Source of the DNA: Nitrosomonas sp.
Lineage (GTDB): Bacteria > Pseudomonadota > Gammaproteobacteria > Burkholderiales > Nitrosomonadaceae
DNA: 64,000 nucleotides
NCBI GenBank assembly: GCA_019745325.1
Contig: JAIETK010000002.1
Span: 1 to 64,000, forward strand
Direction: 5' to 3'
Positions within the stretch are counted from its first letter, which is position 1, and each line of letters begins with the position of its first letter. The translations under genes were made by a program, and so were the position numbers. Below the pieces are notes generated by a model. It worked only from the letters and a program-made list of their open reading frames with translations, did no database searches and had not been told where the DNA came from. This document shows, in pieces, positions 47,862 to 56,931 of this stretch.

Positions 47862-48779
47862 TCAGGGCAAGCTATACCAGGTCGATCGGCCGCCGCCATG
47901 GCGCGCGAGAAAACCCTTTTCAACCAGTGACGTGAAAGTTGCTTTGAGGGTGTTCGAGCTTGCGCCGATTTCACGCACCATGTCGCGGGTAGTGACGCGC
48001 CCGTGGTCGCACGCATAGTCCAGAATTTTGACGGCCAGCTCCGGCAGAGTGGCCAGTGCGTTCTTCTCGCGCTCGACATTCACGGCCAGGCGGCGCTTTT
48101 GCTGTTGCAAGGCACGCAGAAAAAACAGCAACCAGGGCTGCCAATCCGGCGCTTCGGTGCGGATGGTGCCTTGGGTCTGGCGCAAAGCCAGATAGTAGCC
48201 CTCTTTGCTGTTCTCGATAATGCTCTCAAGTGACGAATACGGCACATAGGCATAGCCGGCCTGCAACAGCAGCAGCGTGGTGAGGATACGGCTCAGTCGG
48301 CCGTTTCCGTCCTGGAAGGGATGAATTTCGAGGAAGGTGACGATGAAGATACCGGTTATCAATAGCGGATGAAGACGCGCCAGCTCACGGGTGTCTTTCA
48401 ACCACTCCACCAGTTCCTGCATCCGGCGCGGCGTATCAAACGGTGAGGCGGTCTCAAACACAATGCTAATCATTTTCCCGTCTGCGTCAAAAGCCCCCAC
48501 GTTATTGCGCAACGTCTTGTATTCGCCGCGATGCCGTTCGTCCTTGTCGCTGTAGCGCAAAAGATCGCGATGAAGCTGCTTGATGTGATTTTCCGTGATG
48601 GGAATGTCGGCCCAGGATTGAAAAACGGTTTCCATCACTTCGGCATAACCGGCAACTTCCTGCTCGTCGCGGCTGGTAAAGCGTTTGATCTCGAGATTGG
48701 CCAGCAGGCGCTCCACCTCACGGTCGGTCAGCTTACTGCCTTCGGCGAGTGGAAGAGCCGATATTCTCGATGGTGGCAA
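47862..48779 (-). CDS. Fic-family protein, 5' end frameshifted
   Basis: A 305-residue frame from a TTG. The Fic active-site motif is complete: HPFQDGNGR with H153. A helical domain and a C-terminal winged-helix (VKILDYACDHGRVTTRDMVREIG) complete the usual layout. Fic enzymes transfer AMP or similar groups to protein hydroxyls. The minus strand upstream (48835-48745) encodes in another frame IQTTPERLKTLRHIATIENI then GSSTR, the normal start of this family. A 2-base loss between 48744 and 48745 breaks the frame inside the inhibitory motif S-T-R-I-E-G. A start codon for the 5' part is also missing. The gene is either dead or yields an N-truncated, uninhibited protein. Confidence 0.8.
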   Translation of the reverse strand: MPPSRISALPLAEGSKLTDREVERLLANLEIKRFTSRDEQEVAGYAEVMETVFQSWADIPITENHIKQLHRDLLRYSDKDERHRGEYKTLRNNVGAFDADGKMISIVFETASPFDTPRRMQELVEWLKDTRELARLHPLLITGIFIVTFLEIHPFQDGNGRLSRILTTLLLLQAGYAYVPYSSLESIIENSKEGYYLALRQTQGTIRTEAPDWQPWLLFFLRALQQQKRRLAVNVEREKNALATLPELAVKILDYACDHGRVTTRDMVREIGASSNTLKATFTSLVEKGFLARHGGGRSTWYSLP

Positions 48780-48892
48780 TGTGGCGTAGCGTTTTCAAGC
48801 GCTCCGGGGTGGTCTGAATTGAATCGATTCATCATGCCGGAATGTATACCGGATTACGCCGGATTGCCTACCCGGAAACCCGGCACTGATGC

Positions 48893-48910
48893 AGCCTATC
48901 AAAATAGGCT
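48893..48910. other. Small hairpin downstream of the aldehyde dehydrogenase gene
   Basis: AGCCTAT-CAAA-ATAGGCT forms a 7-bp stem with a tetraloop 15 bases past the aldehyde dehydrogenase stop. No T-run follows, so it may be a weak or Rho-assisted 3' structure. Confidence 0.4.
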
Positions 48911-48924
48911 ACCTATCAATTCTT

Positions 48925-50331
48925 TCAGCCATAGCTGACCGGTCCCCAAGGTGGAGAACCCGATGGTGCCAGGTGAATTAGTTTTTGATTGACGAATTCT
49001 CCAAATCCCAACTCTGATAGCTCACGCCCATAGCCTGAATTTTTGATGCCGCCGAATGGCAGTTCAGGGGCTGTCCACACGGGTTGGTTGACGAACACCA
49101 TGCCGCTCTCGATTTTCTCTGCCAGTTTTCGGCCACGCTCAACATCGCCTGAAAATATTGAAGCTCCTAGACCGAAGGGTGTGGCATTCGCCAAACTAAT
49201 CGCATCTTTTTCATTTTTGACACAATAAAACGATACGACCGGACCGAATAATTCTTGCCTATAAATGGGATTGTCTTGTTCAATATGGGTAAGCACCGTC
49301 GGTTCCAGATAAAAACCAGGACGGTCAATTCTTTTACCGCCTGTCGCGACTTTGCCGCCGCACCGCTTAGCCAATGCGATCTGGTCGAGCAATATGTTCA
49401 ATGTTTTTTCAGACGCTAGTGGCCCTAACGTGGTGCCGGGATCTTGAGGATCTCCGGCTTTGAGAGCCATCATCCGTTGCAAAAATCCATCGAGAAACTC
49501 TTTTCCCCGCTGTTTCCCAACGACTATGATGCGCTTCGTGCCAACGCAGCATTGACCGGTAGCGAACATTCGTCCGAATAATGCGCTATCCAGGGTCGTT
49601 TCTAATGGCGCATCTTCAAGCACGATCAGCGGATCGCTGCCGCCCATTTCCAACACTGATTTCTTCAGATTGCGGCCTGCCCGCTCTGCAACTGCTGCGC
49701 CCGCACGTTCACTGCCTGTCAGCGTAACGCCACGCACGCGCGGGTCTTCAATAATTCTTCCGACCTGTTCGAAACTTGCAAAGAGATTGGTATAAACCCC
49801 AGGCGGCGCACCCGCTTCCTCCATCAGCCGGGCAAATGCCAGGGCGGATTGAGGCACATTTTCCGCATGCTTTAACAAAAGCACATTGCCTACCATCAAC
49901 TGCGGCCCCGCTATCCGGGCAATTTGATAATAAGGAAAATTCCAAGGAGTAATACCGAGCAAAATACCAATCGGTTCCAGGTGCAGTTCCGCCCCCGGAG
50001 ACTCTGCAAGCTTGCGCGGTTGCAGATAGTGACCGGCGTTTCTCGCATAGTAATCCAGTATATCCGCAGAGAGATTGACTTCCGCCTGTGCCTCACTGGT
50101 TAGTTTTCCCATTTCCAGTGTCAAATGGTTTGCATATTCCTTGCTTTTTTTGCGCAGAAGATTTGCTGCAGTTGAGATTATTTTGGCTCGATCGGTGATC
50201 GAGCATTCCCGCCAGGTTGATTTAAAGGCCAGGTGAGCTTGATCAAGCACCACGTTCAAGTCCTGATCTGCCATGTTTGCATACGTTGCAATCAGCTTAC
50301 CCGTAGCTGGGTTAATCGTTTGATATGTCAT
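48925..50331 (-). CDS. NAD(P)-dependent aldehyde dehydrogenase (succinate-semialdehyde dehydrogenase-like)
   Basis: A 468-residue ALDH-superfamily enzyme. Catalytic Glu is in LEMGGSDP near 231 and catalytic Cys in GQCCVGTKR near 267. ITPWNFPYY and TLTGSERAG are nucleotide-site segments, and the end has LPFGGIKNSGYGRE. Sequence style is that of GabD/Sad-type succinate-semialdehyde dehydrogenases, but aldehyde specificity cannot be read reliably. The tautomerase gene lies upstream on the same strand, though a terminator-like hairpin (50454-50480) separates them, so the two may be only partly cotranscribed. Confidence 0.85.
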   Translation of the reverse strand: MTYQTINPATGKLIATYANMADQDLNVVLDQAHLAFKSTWRECSITDRAKIISTAANLLRKKSKEYANHLTLEMGKLTSEAQAEVNLSADILDYYARNAGHYLQPRKLAESPGAELHLEPIGILLGITPWNFPYYQIARIAGPQLMVGNVLLLKHAENVPQSALAFARLMEEAGAPPGVYTNLFASFEQVGRIIEDPRVRGVTLTGSERAGAAVAERAGRNLKKSVLEMGGSDPLIVLEDAPLETTLDSALFGRMFATGQCCVGTKRIIVVGKQRGKEFLDGFLQRMMALKAGDPQDPGTTLGPLASEKTLNILLDQIALAKRCGGKVATGGKRIDRPGFYLEPTVLTHIEQDNPIYRQELFGPVVSFYCVKNEKDAISLANATPFGLGASIFSGDVERGRKLAEKIESGMVFVNQPVWTAPELPFGGIKNSGYGRELSELGFGEFVNQKLIHLAPSGSPPWGPVSYG

Positions 50332-50453
50332 TCTATCCTCCCTGAATTCAAGAATTTCCTGATCTGGCTATTACGTTTTTATTGAGTGCAGCAATCAATG
50401 AGCCGTGTTCGTAGCTTCCATAATGCCTCGTAAAAAAGATCAAACCAGATCAG

Positions 50454-50480
50454 AAAAAAACTGATCTCAATCGAGATCGG
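50454..50480 (-). terminator. Rho-independent terminator after the tautomerase gene
   Basis: On the minus strand CGATCTC-GATT-GAGATC forms a stem directly followed by AG and seven T (bases 50460-50454). It starts 12 bases after the tautomerase stop. Confidence 0.8.
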
Positions 50481-50491
50481 TCGCACCAAAA

Positions 50492-50971
50492 TTAACGATC
50501 CATGATTCCCGGAGCGAGAACGAGATTTGCTGGCAGCTTTTCCGCGTAGGAATAAGAGCTTGCCTTATTGTCTTTGACCCACCGTTTTTCAGCCACGGAT
50601 TCAAATGGAGGAGGTATCTCTCCTTGCAGCGACCATAGATCAAAAGGTGTTTCGTCAATCGAAATCTCCCAGTCATATCCCTTGTCCCTGACATAAGGAG
50701 CTATGACCGCATCCAGCGTTCTAACCCACCATTCACGAATGACCGGTCCCGGAAGGGTTCGCGCAATCTGATCGACTTTGAAACGGATAAACTTGTTGTG
50801 TAACTCTCCGCCAACAAAATAAGAGTCGTTTGCAACTTCCTCAAAAATGACCACCACATAAAATTTTGGCAAAGGAATGCTTGCATATACATCTGTGATT
50901 TTTTCCGATAATTTCTTTTTGTCTTCGGCAGTGAATGATCCCGCAGGGTGATAAATTTTCCACAATGGCAT
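50492..50971 (-). CDS. Tautomerase-family protein (oxalocrotonate tautomerase-like)
   Basis: A 159-residue protein beginning Met-Pro, so that removal of Met exposes the catalytic N-terminal proline of the tautomerase superfamily. It looks like a fused two-unit tautomerase: VVVIFEEVANDSYFVGG in the first half and a second beta-alpha unit containing RTLDAVIAPYVRDKGYDWEISIDETP. Related proteins include putative oxalocrotonate tautomerases and cis-3-chloroacrylate dehalogenases; the true substrate is unknown. AAAGGAG precedes the ATG at 50971. A palindromic operator lies 37-59 bases upstream, so the gene is probably inducible by a small molecule. Confidence 0.75.
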   Translation of the reverse strand: MPLWKIYHPAGSFTAEDKKKLSEKITDVYASIPLPKFYVVVIFEEVANDSYFVGGELHNKFIRFKVDQIARTLPGPVIREWWVRTLDAVIAPYVRDKGYDWEISIDETPFDLWSLQGEIPPPFESVAEKRWVKDNKASSYSYAEKLPANLVLAPGIMDR

Positions 50972-51007
50972 GATGCTTCTCCTTTCAGTAATTATTCGAT
51001 CAATTTC

Positions 51008-51030
51008 ATTACTTGCAATATGCAAGTAAT
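51008..51030. promoter_or_regulatory. Palindromic operator upstream of the tautomerase gene
   Basis: ATTACTTGCA and TGCAAGTAAT form perfect 10-base arms around ATA. Further TTGCAAG and TTGCAA half-sites occur at about 51057-51069. This is the layout of a dimeric regulator site (MarR, TetR or HxlR type). No regulator gene is adjacent. Confidence 0.65.
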
Positions 51031-51262
51031 CATAGTTTAATCACTTAGCTTGTAAATTGCAAGTTGCAATTGTGCCTTCTACTAACTCGATAATTACCAT
51101 TGTTGGATTTGACCGAAAAACGGATGGCACGAATGACAGCTTCGATGGCCTAGCCTCAGTTTCTGTCAAAAGCACTTGTGCTTAATCACCGGACACGCAG
51201 ACTGGACATCCTGATTCGGGTTACACTAAGACTTTTAAACAGCCAATCATCTGCATGAACTC

Positions 51263-51682
51263 ATGGACGAACAATCAAGCCTCCTAGCTTTATTTACCAG
51301 CAGCTTCTTAGCCGCAACGTTACTCCCCGGCGGATCGGAGGCGGTACTGGTGGGGGTTCTGCTGGCCTACCCCGATTTGCATTGGCCGGCGCTGACCTTG
51401 GCAACGATCGGCAACACCTTGGGCGGCATGAGTTCGTATCTGATCGGCCGGTTGCTGCCGGATGAAAAAGCATTGCATGAAAAACTGGGTGGCAAAACAC
51501 GCGGTCTGGAGTGGGTGCGGCAACATGGCACGCCGGTTTTGCTGCTATCGTGGGCGCCGCTGATCGGCGATATCTTATGCGTGGCAGCCGGGTGGTTGCG
51601 CGCCAATTGGTTGTGGGCGCTGCTGTTTATTGCGGTGGGTAAATTTGCCCGTTATTGGGTGATTGCTGCTGCGATGAATTAA
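51263..51682 (+). CDS. yqaA: YqaA-family membrane protein
   Basis: A 139-residue small membrane protein with about four hydrophobic helices. The family signature FLAATLLPGGSEAVL near the start and ATIGNTLGGMSSYLIGR are clear, and the end GWLRANWLWALLFIAVGKFARY is typical. YqaA belongs to the wider VTT/DedA-like group, and its function is unknown. The 230 bases before it show no other gene. It is convergent with grxD. Confidence 0.88.
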   Translation: MDEQSSLLALFTSSFLAATLLPGGSEAVLVGVLLAYPDLHWPALTLATIGNTLGGMSSYLIGRLLPDEKALHEKLGGKTRGLEWVRQHGTPVLLLSWAPLIGDILCVAAGWLRANWLWALLFIAVGKFARYWVIAAAMN

Positions 51683-51739
51683 GTGGTGCTTCGATCCGGT
51701 TTATTTGCTGAATAAACCGGATCAATGCTGATAGTTACA

Positions 51740-52054
51740 TTATTCCTGATTCTCAAACAGTCTCTGCAACTCACCGTTCTCGTACATTTCGGAAACGATG
51801 TCCGAGCCGCCGATGAATTCGCCATTGACGTATAACTGCGGAATCGTCGGCCAGTTTGAGTAATCCTTGATACCCTGACGGATTTCAGGATCTTCCAGAA
51901 CATTGACTGTAAAAACATTATCAATGCCGCAAGCTTTCAAAATATTCACTGCGTTTGCGGAAAAGCCGCATTGCGGCTGTTCCGGCGTGCCTTTCATATA
52001 CAGTACGACCGGATGTGTAGTTACTTGTTGTTCAATTAAATCTTCAACATTCAT
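51740..52054 (-). CDS. grxD: Monothiol glutaredoxin (Grx4 type)
   Basis: A 104-residue glutaredoxin with the CGFS active site (C29 in [10 protein letters not shown]) and conserved [20 protein letters not shown]. Monothiol CGFS glutaredoxins bind and transfer [2Fe-2S] clusters with glutathione and BolA partners, and have little reductase activity. GSH for it would come from gshAB in this window. It lies alone, between yqaA and prmC. Confidence 0.95.
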   Translation of the reverse strand: MNVEDLIEQQVTTHPVVLYMKGTPEQPQCGFSANAVNILKACGIDNVFTVNVLEDPEIRQGIKDYSNWPTIPQLYVNGEFIGGSDIVSEMYENGELQRLFENQE

Positions 52055-52157
52055 GGTGTTAATTCTCCAATAGATCGTTCCAAAAGTTTATTACAGATAC
52101 CAGGTTCAGAGTTTCTCAAGCGTCATTCGCTGTTGCACTGATCACGCCATATATAGC

Positions 52158-52994
52158 TCACATTGAAAAATTCAACTGCCCGCCGCTGACGCGCATTATG
52201 CCAGCCAAGTCAGGCTTGGAACAAATATTATTGAATCCCGCTTGCTGCAGCAGTTCCCTGCAAGCTTCCGCTTGATCATAACCATGTTCCAGGAGTAGCC
52301 AGCCATTGGCAGCCAGATGGCGGGGCGCGGTCGCGATAATGTGATTAACACAGGTTAAACCATCATCGCCAGCCGATAAAGCCAACGCCGGTTCAAACCG
52401 CAGATCACCTTGTTGCAAGTGTGGATCGCGTGCGGCGACATACGGCGGATTTGAAACAATCAGATCAAATTTCTCTCCGGAAAGTTCATCGAACCAATTA
52501 CCGGTCACAAATTCCAGATTGGTTACACCCAGCGTCTTGGCATTCCGCTGCGCAACGGCAATGGCATCCGGCGATAAATCCACCGCAACGACACGCGATC
52601 GAGAACGATGCTTGGCAAGGGTAATGGCGATCGCGCCGCTGCCGGTTCCCAGGTCCAGGATTCGCCCAATTTGCTCCTCCGCGATTTGCTGCAGCGCCCA
52701 TTCGACCAGCAGCTCGGTTTCAGGCCGGGGAATGAGAACCGCTTCCGAGACTTGAAAAGTCAAGTCGTAAAACGGCCGCTCGCCGGTCAAATAGGCCACC
52801 GGTATTCCCTTCGCGCGTTTCTGGATCAACTGCGAGAATGCTGCCGATTGCGGCCCGGTCAACAGGTGCTCGGGATGCGTCAGCAGAAAGGCGTGATTGA
52901 CATGCAACACATACTCCAGCAACAGCCGCGCGTCCACCGGGTCAATCGACCGGCAGGCGGCCGCTAATGCTTGTGCAATGGTTTCGTGCTGCAT
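52158..52994 (-). CDS. prmC: Release factor glutamine N5-methyltransferase PrmC
   Basis: A 278-residue enzyme that methylates the Gln of the GGQ motif of release factors. The S-adenosylmethionine motif is ILDLGTGSGAIAI and the glutamine-binding motif is SNPPYVAARD. The N-terminal helical domain includes YLTGERPFYDL. I choose the ATG at 52994 for family length; a TTG at 53021 directly at the prfA stop is possible. It follows prfA, its substrate gene, as in many proteobacteria. Confidence 0.94.
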   Translation of the reverse strand: MQHETIAQALAAACRSIDPVDARLLLEYVLHVNHAFLLTHPEHLLTGPQSAAFSQLIQKRAKGIPVAYLTGERPFYDLTFQVSEAVLIPRPETELLVEWALQQIAEEQIGRILDLGTGSGAIAITLAKHRSRSRVVAVDLSPDAIAVAQRNAKTLGVTNLEFVTGNWFDELSGEKFDLIVSNPPYVAARDPHLQQGDLRFEPALALSAGDDGLTCVNHIIATAPRHLAANGWLLLEHGYDQAEACRELLQQAGFNNICSKPDLAGIMRVSGGQLNFSM

Positions 52995-53021
52995 CGAAGA
53001 AAGATGGCAATCAGGCGGCAA

Positions 53022-54101
53022 CTACTCCTGTACCGATGCCGCCAGCAATTCCGCTTGATGTTCCGCCACCAGCGCCGAGCAAAGTTCGTCGATATCGCCG
53101 TCCATGATCTGATCCATTTTATAAAGCGTCAGATTGATGCGATGATCGGTTATCCGGCCTTGCGGAAAATTGTAGGTGCGAATCCGTTCCGACCGCTCCC
53201 CGGTTCCCACCAGGGATTTCCGCGTCGCCGCTTGCTCCGCATGTTGCGCGCGCATTTGCTTGTCGTGAATCCGCGCAGCCAGCACGCTCAGCGCTTGCGC
53301 TTTATTTTTGTGTTGCGAACGGCCATCCTGGCATTCCACCACGATACCGGTCGGCAAATGCGTCACGCGCACGGCGGAATCGGTTTTGTTGATGTGTTGG
53401 CCGCCCGCGCCGGAAGCACGGAAGGTATCGATACGCAATTCCGAGGGATTCAGCACCACTTCACTGACTTCATCGGCCTCCGGCATCACCGCCACGGTGC
53501 AAGTCGATGTATGCACGCGTCCCTGCGTTTCGGTTACAGGAACCCGCTGCACGCGATGACCGCCGGATTCGAATTTCAATCGGGAATACGCGCCTTGGCC
53601 AATGATTTTGGCAATGATCTCTTTGTAACCGCCGATATCCGACAGGCTCTGCGAAATGATTTCCACTTGCCAGCCTCTTCTTTCCGCATAGCGGGAATAC
53701 ATCCGGAACAAGTTACCGGCAAACAGCGCCGATTCATCGCCGCCGGTTCCCGCGCGGATTTCCAGAAAAATATTGCGCTCATCGTTGGGATCTTTCGGCA
53801 GTAGCTGTTTTTGAATTTCAGCTTCGATTTTAACGAGTTTTTCTTTCCCGCTCTGGATTTCAGTTTCGGCAAATGCCCTCATCTCGAGATCGGCATGCAT
53901 TTCCCGAGCCGTTTGTATGTCTTGCTCGCATTGCTGATACTCGCGATACAGTTCCACAATCGGAACGATTTCCGAATGTTCGCGGGTCAGTTTGCGATAG
54001 TTGTCCAGATCCGCGGTTGCGGACTCGCTGCTCAATACCTGGTTTAGTTCGTCCAAGCGCACACTCAGGCGAGTGAGCCGGTCCGTGATGTTTTTGTTCA
54101 T
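53022..54101 (-). CDS. prfA: Peptide chain release factor 1
   Basis: A 359-residue release factor for UAA and UAG. The peptidyl-hydrolase motif GGQ is in [16 protein letters not shown] near 230. The stop-codon recognition region is in domain 2, before it. Its start overlaps the hemA stop by four bases (ATGA), and prmC follows directly. This hemA-prfA-prmC order is conserved in proteobacteria. Confidence 0.97.
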   Translation of the reverse strand: MNKNITDRLTRLSVRLDELNQVLSSESATADLDNYRKLTREHSEIVPIVELYREYQQCEQDIQTAREMHADLEMRAFAETEIQSGKEKLVKIEAEIQKQLLPKDPNDERNIFLEIRAGTGGDESALFAGNLFRMYSRYAERRGWQVEIISQSLSDIGGYKEIIAKIIGQGAYSRLKFESGGHRVQRVPVTETQGRVHTSTCTVAVMPEADEVSEVVLNPSELRIDTFRASGAGGQHINKTDSAVRVTHLPTGIVVECQDGRSQHKNKAQALSVLAARIHDKQMRAQHAEQAATRKSLVGTGERSERIRTYNFPQGRITDHRINLTLYKMDQIMDGDIDELCSALVAEHQAELLAASVQE

Positions 54102-55351
54102 TGAGGGCGATGCAGTTGATATAGCCGGTTAATCAATCCGACTAATTCCTCGCGTTCATCGGTTGTGGCGTGATTCAGCACACTGGAAGGCATGTGCAAG
54201 AATTTATTGGTAAGGCTGTTGCTTAATGCTTCGATAACTTTATCGGGATCTTCTCCCTTTTCAAGCAATCTTTTGGCACGGGCCAGTTCGTGACGGCGAT
54301 ATCGCTCGCCCTGGTCGCGCAATGCACGAATCGTCGGCACGACTTCGCGAGTGGCAAACCATCGCATGAAATCGACGACATTCGAGTCAATGATCGTTTC
54401 CGCCTGCGCGACGGCATTCTGGCGTGAATCCAATCCTTCCTTGACGATCTCGGCCAAGTCGTCCACATAATAAAGAAACACGTCGTCCAATTCAGCCACT
54501 TCGGATTCCACATCGCGCGGCACCGCCAGATCGACGATGAATATCGGGCGATGCTTGCGGATTTTGATGGCGCGTTCGACCATGCCCTTACCCAGAATCG
54601 GCAGCGGGCTTGCCGTGCAGGTTACGACAATATCGTGCAGCGCCAATTGCTCCGGCAAGTCACTGAGCGTAATTGCTTGCGCATTAAACCGGCTGGCCAA
54701 CGCCTCAGCGCGCTCCGTGGTACGGTTGGCTACGGTTATTTTTTTGGGACTCCTCGCGGCAAAATGACTGGCGCATAATTCGATCATTTCCCCTGCGCCG
54801 ATAAATAACACACGTTGCTCGTTGATCTCGCCGAAGATCCGTTCGGCCAGACGCGCTGCCGCCGCAGCCATTGAAACGGAATTAGCGCCGATCTCGGTTG
54901 AAGTCCGGACTTCCTTGGCGACATAAAAAGTGCGCTGAAAAAGCTTGTGCAACAACAAGCCCAATGTGCCGGCATGCTCTGCGGATTTCACCGCACTTTT
55001 TAATTGCCCGAGTATTTGCGGCTCTCCCAATACCATGGAATCCAGACCGCTGGCTACGCGGAAGGCATGCTTGACGGCCTGTTCGCGCGGCAGTTTATAC
55101 AAGTAAGGATCCAGATCGCGCGTCGGCAAATGATGAAAGTCGGCGAGCCAAACAACCGCTTCCTCCGGTTTATCGGTGCAACAATAAACTTCCGTGCGGT
55201 TACAAGTGGAGACGATCGCGGCTTCTTTGATCGGATTGCGTCCGATGAGATCGCGCAACGCATGCTCCATCGTATTTTCGGGAAATGTTACCTGCTCGCG
55301 CACATCTAGCGGCGCAGTGTTGTGATTGATGCCGAAAGCAAATAACTGCAT
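54098..55351 (-). CDS. hemA: Glutamyl-tRNA reductase
   Basis: A 417-residue NADPH enzyme making glutamate-1-semialdehyde, the first committed step of tetrapyrrole synthesis. The catalytic Cys is in [12 protein letters not shown] near 50, the family signature. [13 protein letters not shown] is the NADPH site, and a C-terminal dimer helix completes it. It supplies precursors for heme and corrinoids. It leads the hemA-prfA-prmC unit. Confidence 0.96.
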   Translation of the reverse strand: MQLFAFGINHNTAPLDVREQVTFPENTMEHALRDLIGRNPIKEAAIVSTCNRTEVYCCTDKPEEAVVWLADFHHLPTRDLDPYLYKLPREQAVKHAFRVASGLDSMVLGEPQILGQLKSAVKSAEHAGTLGLLLHKLFQRTFYVAKEVRTSTEIGANSVSMAAAAARLAERIFGEINEQRVLFIGAGEMIELCASHFAARSPKKITVANRTTERAEALASRFNAQAITLSDLPEQLALHDIVVTCTASPLPILGKGMVERAIKIRKHRPIFIVDLAVPRDVESEVAELDDVFLYYVDDLAEIVKEGLDSRQNAVAQAETIIDSNVVDFMRWFATREVVPTIRALRDQGERYRRHELARAKRLLEKGEDPDKVIEALSNSLTNKFLHMPSSVLNHATTDEREELVGLINRLYQLHRPQ

Positions 55352-55468
55352 GAATGTTATTGTTTACTATCGAAAACTAATGGTAAGAAATAACCGCTAA
55401 TTATAATAGTAGGAACTCTTTATTACCATCGTTCAAAAAAATTATTTAACGCCACCGATACCGGAACA

Positions 55469-55939
55469 TTAATGCCAAGGCGTAACCGGGATGATGGAGA
55501 TGCTGTTTTTAGGCGATCCTTCAATAATCCGGTCGCTATAGGTTAAATAAACCAGCACGTTGCGTTTGGGATCGTAAAACCGGACGACCTGTAGCGTTTT
55601 AAATAACAGCGACGTGTTTTTCTTGAAAACTTCCTTACCATCCTCGTCGCCATTTTTCACTTTTTCCGGCAAAGAAATCGGACCGATCTGACGACAAGCG
55701 ATTGAGGCATCCGATGTATCTTCGGCAACGCCAACCGAACCGCTAATCCCACCCGTTTTTGCCCGGCTTAAATAACAGGTTGCTCCGGGAATCTGCGGGT
55801 CATCAAATGCTTCAATGACAATCTTATCGTTCGCGCCGAGCATTTTAAACTTGGTCGAGACGCTCCCGATTTGTTCCGCCCATAAAATATTGGATAACAT
55901 CATCGCAACCAGGAACAATGCAAATTTCAAAGAACTCAT
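55469..55939 (-). CDS. creA: CreA-family secreted protein
   Basis: A 156-residue exported protein. The signal peptide is [20 protein letters not shown], cut near AEQ. The mature part begins [20 protein letters not shown] and contains the CreA hallmark [20 protein letters not shown]. The function of CreA is unknown. The ATG at 55939 has GGAG six bases upstream; an earlier in-frame start is weaker. The gene is single. Confidence 0.92.
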   Translation of the reverse strand: MSSLKFALFLVAMMLSNILWAEQIGSVSTKFKMLGANDKIVIEAFDDPQIPGATCYLSRAKTGGISGSVGVAEDTSDASIACRQIGPISLPEKVKNGDEDGKEVFKKNTSLLFKTLQVVRFYDPKRNVLVYLTYSDRIIEGSPKNSISIIPVTPWH

Positions 55940-55983
55940 TTTTTTCTCCATTAAAGCGATCAATAGATTCTTATTGCAGCTTT

Positions 55984-56291
55984 AGAAATTTTTTAAAAAA
56001 GTGTGAACTGTCGGCGCTAACGATTCCAACCAATGCTTATTGCCTAAAATCACCATGATGCCATTGAGTGCCGGCACAGCAGTTAGTTTCATATCGAATC
56101 CTACAGCAATACCGCGTAATTTTGAATGTAATTTATAAATCAACAACTTCAATTTTATCCCAATGTCACCGGCACTCGGACTCGCGCTTCACTATTGATC
56201 TGGGAAAAAACCGGTAAAGCCATAGAGAAATTCCGGCTAAAAGATTGGCTGCCGTACGGCAGTAAGAAGGGAAAGCGGCTTATCAGTATAT
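55984..56291. other. Intergenic region with one short unexplained frame
   Basis: A minus-strand frame ending at about 55984 reads SKLRGIAVGFDMKLTAVPAL, then NGIMVILGNKHW... for some 57 codons from a TTG. It has no ribosome-binding site or recognised family. Otherwise I see nothing in this stretch before tRNA-Val. Confidence 0.25.
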
Positions 56292-56368
56292 TGGTAGGCG
56301 CGATTGGATTCGAACCAACGACCCCCACCATGTCAAGGTGATGCTCTAACCAACTGAGCTACGCGCCT
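56292..56368 (-). tRNA. tRNA-Val (anticodon GAC)
   Basis: A 77-base class I tRNA on the minus strand. Acceptor AGGCGCG/CGCGCCT, U8-A9, D-arm GCTCAGTTGGTTAGAGC, anticodon stem CACCT/GGTG-type around loop TTGACAT with anticodon GAC, T-loop TTCGAAT, and encoded CCA (56292-56294). Confidence 0.96.
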
Positions 56369-56544
56369 AAAAAAACGGATTCTAACCGAAACAGGTAAGC
56401 GCCACAAATAATATTGCAAATATTAAGCAAAACAATTTATCCATAAGCAACGAGAAAAACGCGACGCTTGATTCGGCCAATTCCGGCTTGACACCCAACT
56501 TTCATTTCTGTAGCCTGCGCCCACTTACCTCAGGTGCCTTCAAT

Positions 56545-56790
56545 TTTCTTTTTTTGAAGGTTAAACGGGAAGCTGGTGCGCATCAATCAAATGATCGAGC
56601 AAAGCCAGCACTGCCCCCGCAACGGTAAATGAGCAGAAGTCAGCTTGTAACAAGTCTTTTTTGCAGAACAGCGCATCAAAGTTATCTTCTCAAGCAACCT
56701 CGAATATCTGCATAGTGCCACTGTGTTTGACACGGGAAGGCGCAGATAAGGATCCATTCCACTCATCAGTCCGGAGACCGGCCCGAAGTA
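56545..56790 (+). promoter_or_regulatory. Cobalamin riboswitch
   Basis: All main boxes of the B12 aptamer occur in order: TTAAACGGGAA (56561-56571), GGTG (56575-56578), CTGCCCCCGCAACGGTAA (56611-56628), CCACTG (56718-56723), CGGGAAGGC (56733-56741) and the B12 box AGTCCGGAGACCGGCC (56768-56783). It lies about 140 bases before btuB and should turn the uptake and salvage operon off when adenosylcobalamin is plentiful. Confidence 0.93.
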
Positions 56791-56931
56791 AACTCACAAC
56801 GGTATTGCGGAGGGCAATATGCGGCGGTCGAGCGGTTCTTGTTCGCGAACGGCGCATCTGACCTAGCCGGTTCCTTCTGCATCCCAATTTTAGAATTCGA
56901 CACGCGCGGGTGTGCGCGAAGGAATCAGGTC

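Noticed and set aside
50359..50453. Inverted repeat CTGATCTGG / CCAGATCAG with an 80-base loop
   Set aside because: Loop is long and the right arm abuts the T-run of a better-supported terminator; likely chance.
55984..56200. About 57-codon minus-strand frame before tRNA-Val
   Set aside because: Only a TTG start, no ribosome-binding site, no recognised relatives; kept as an unexplained intergenic note.
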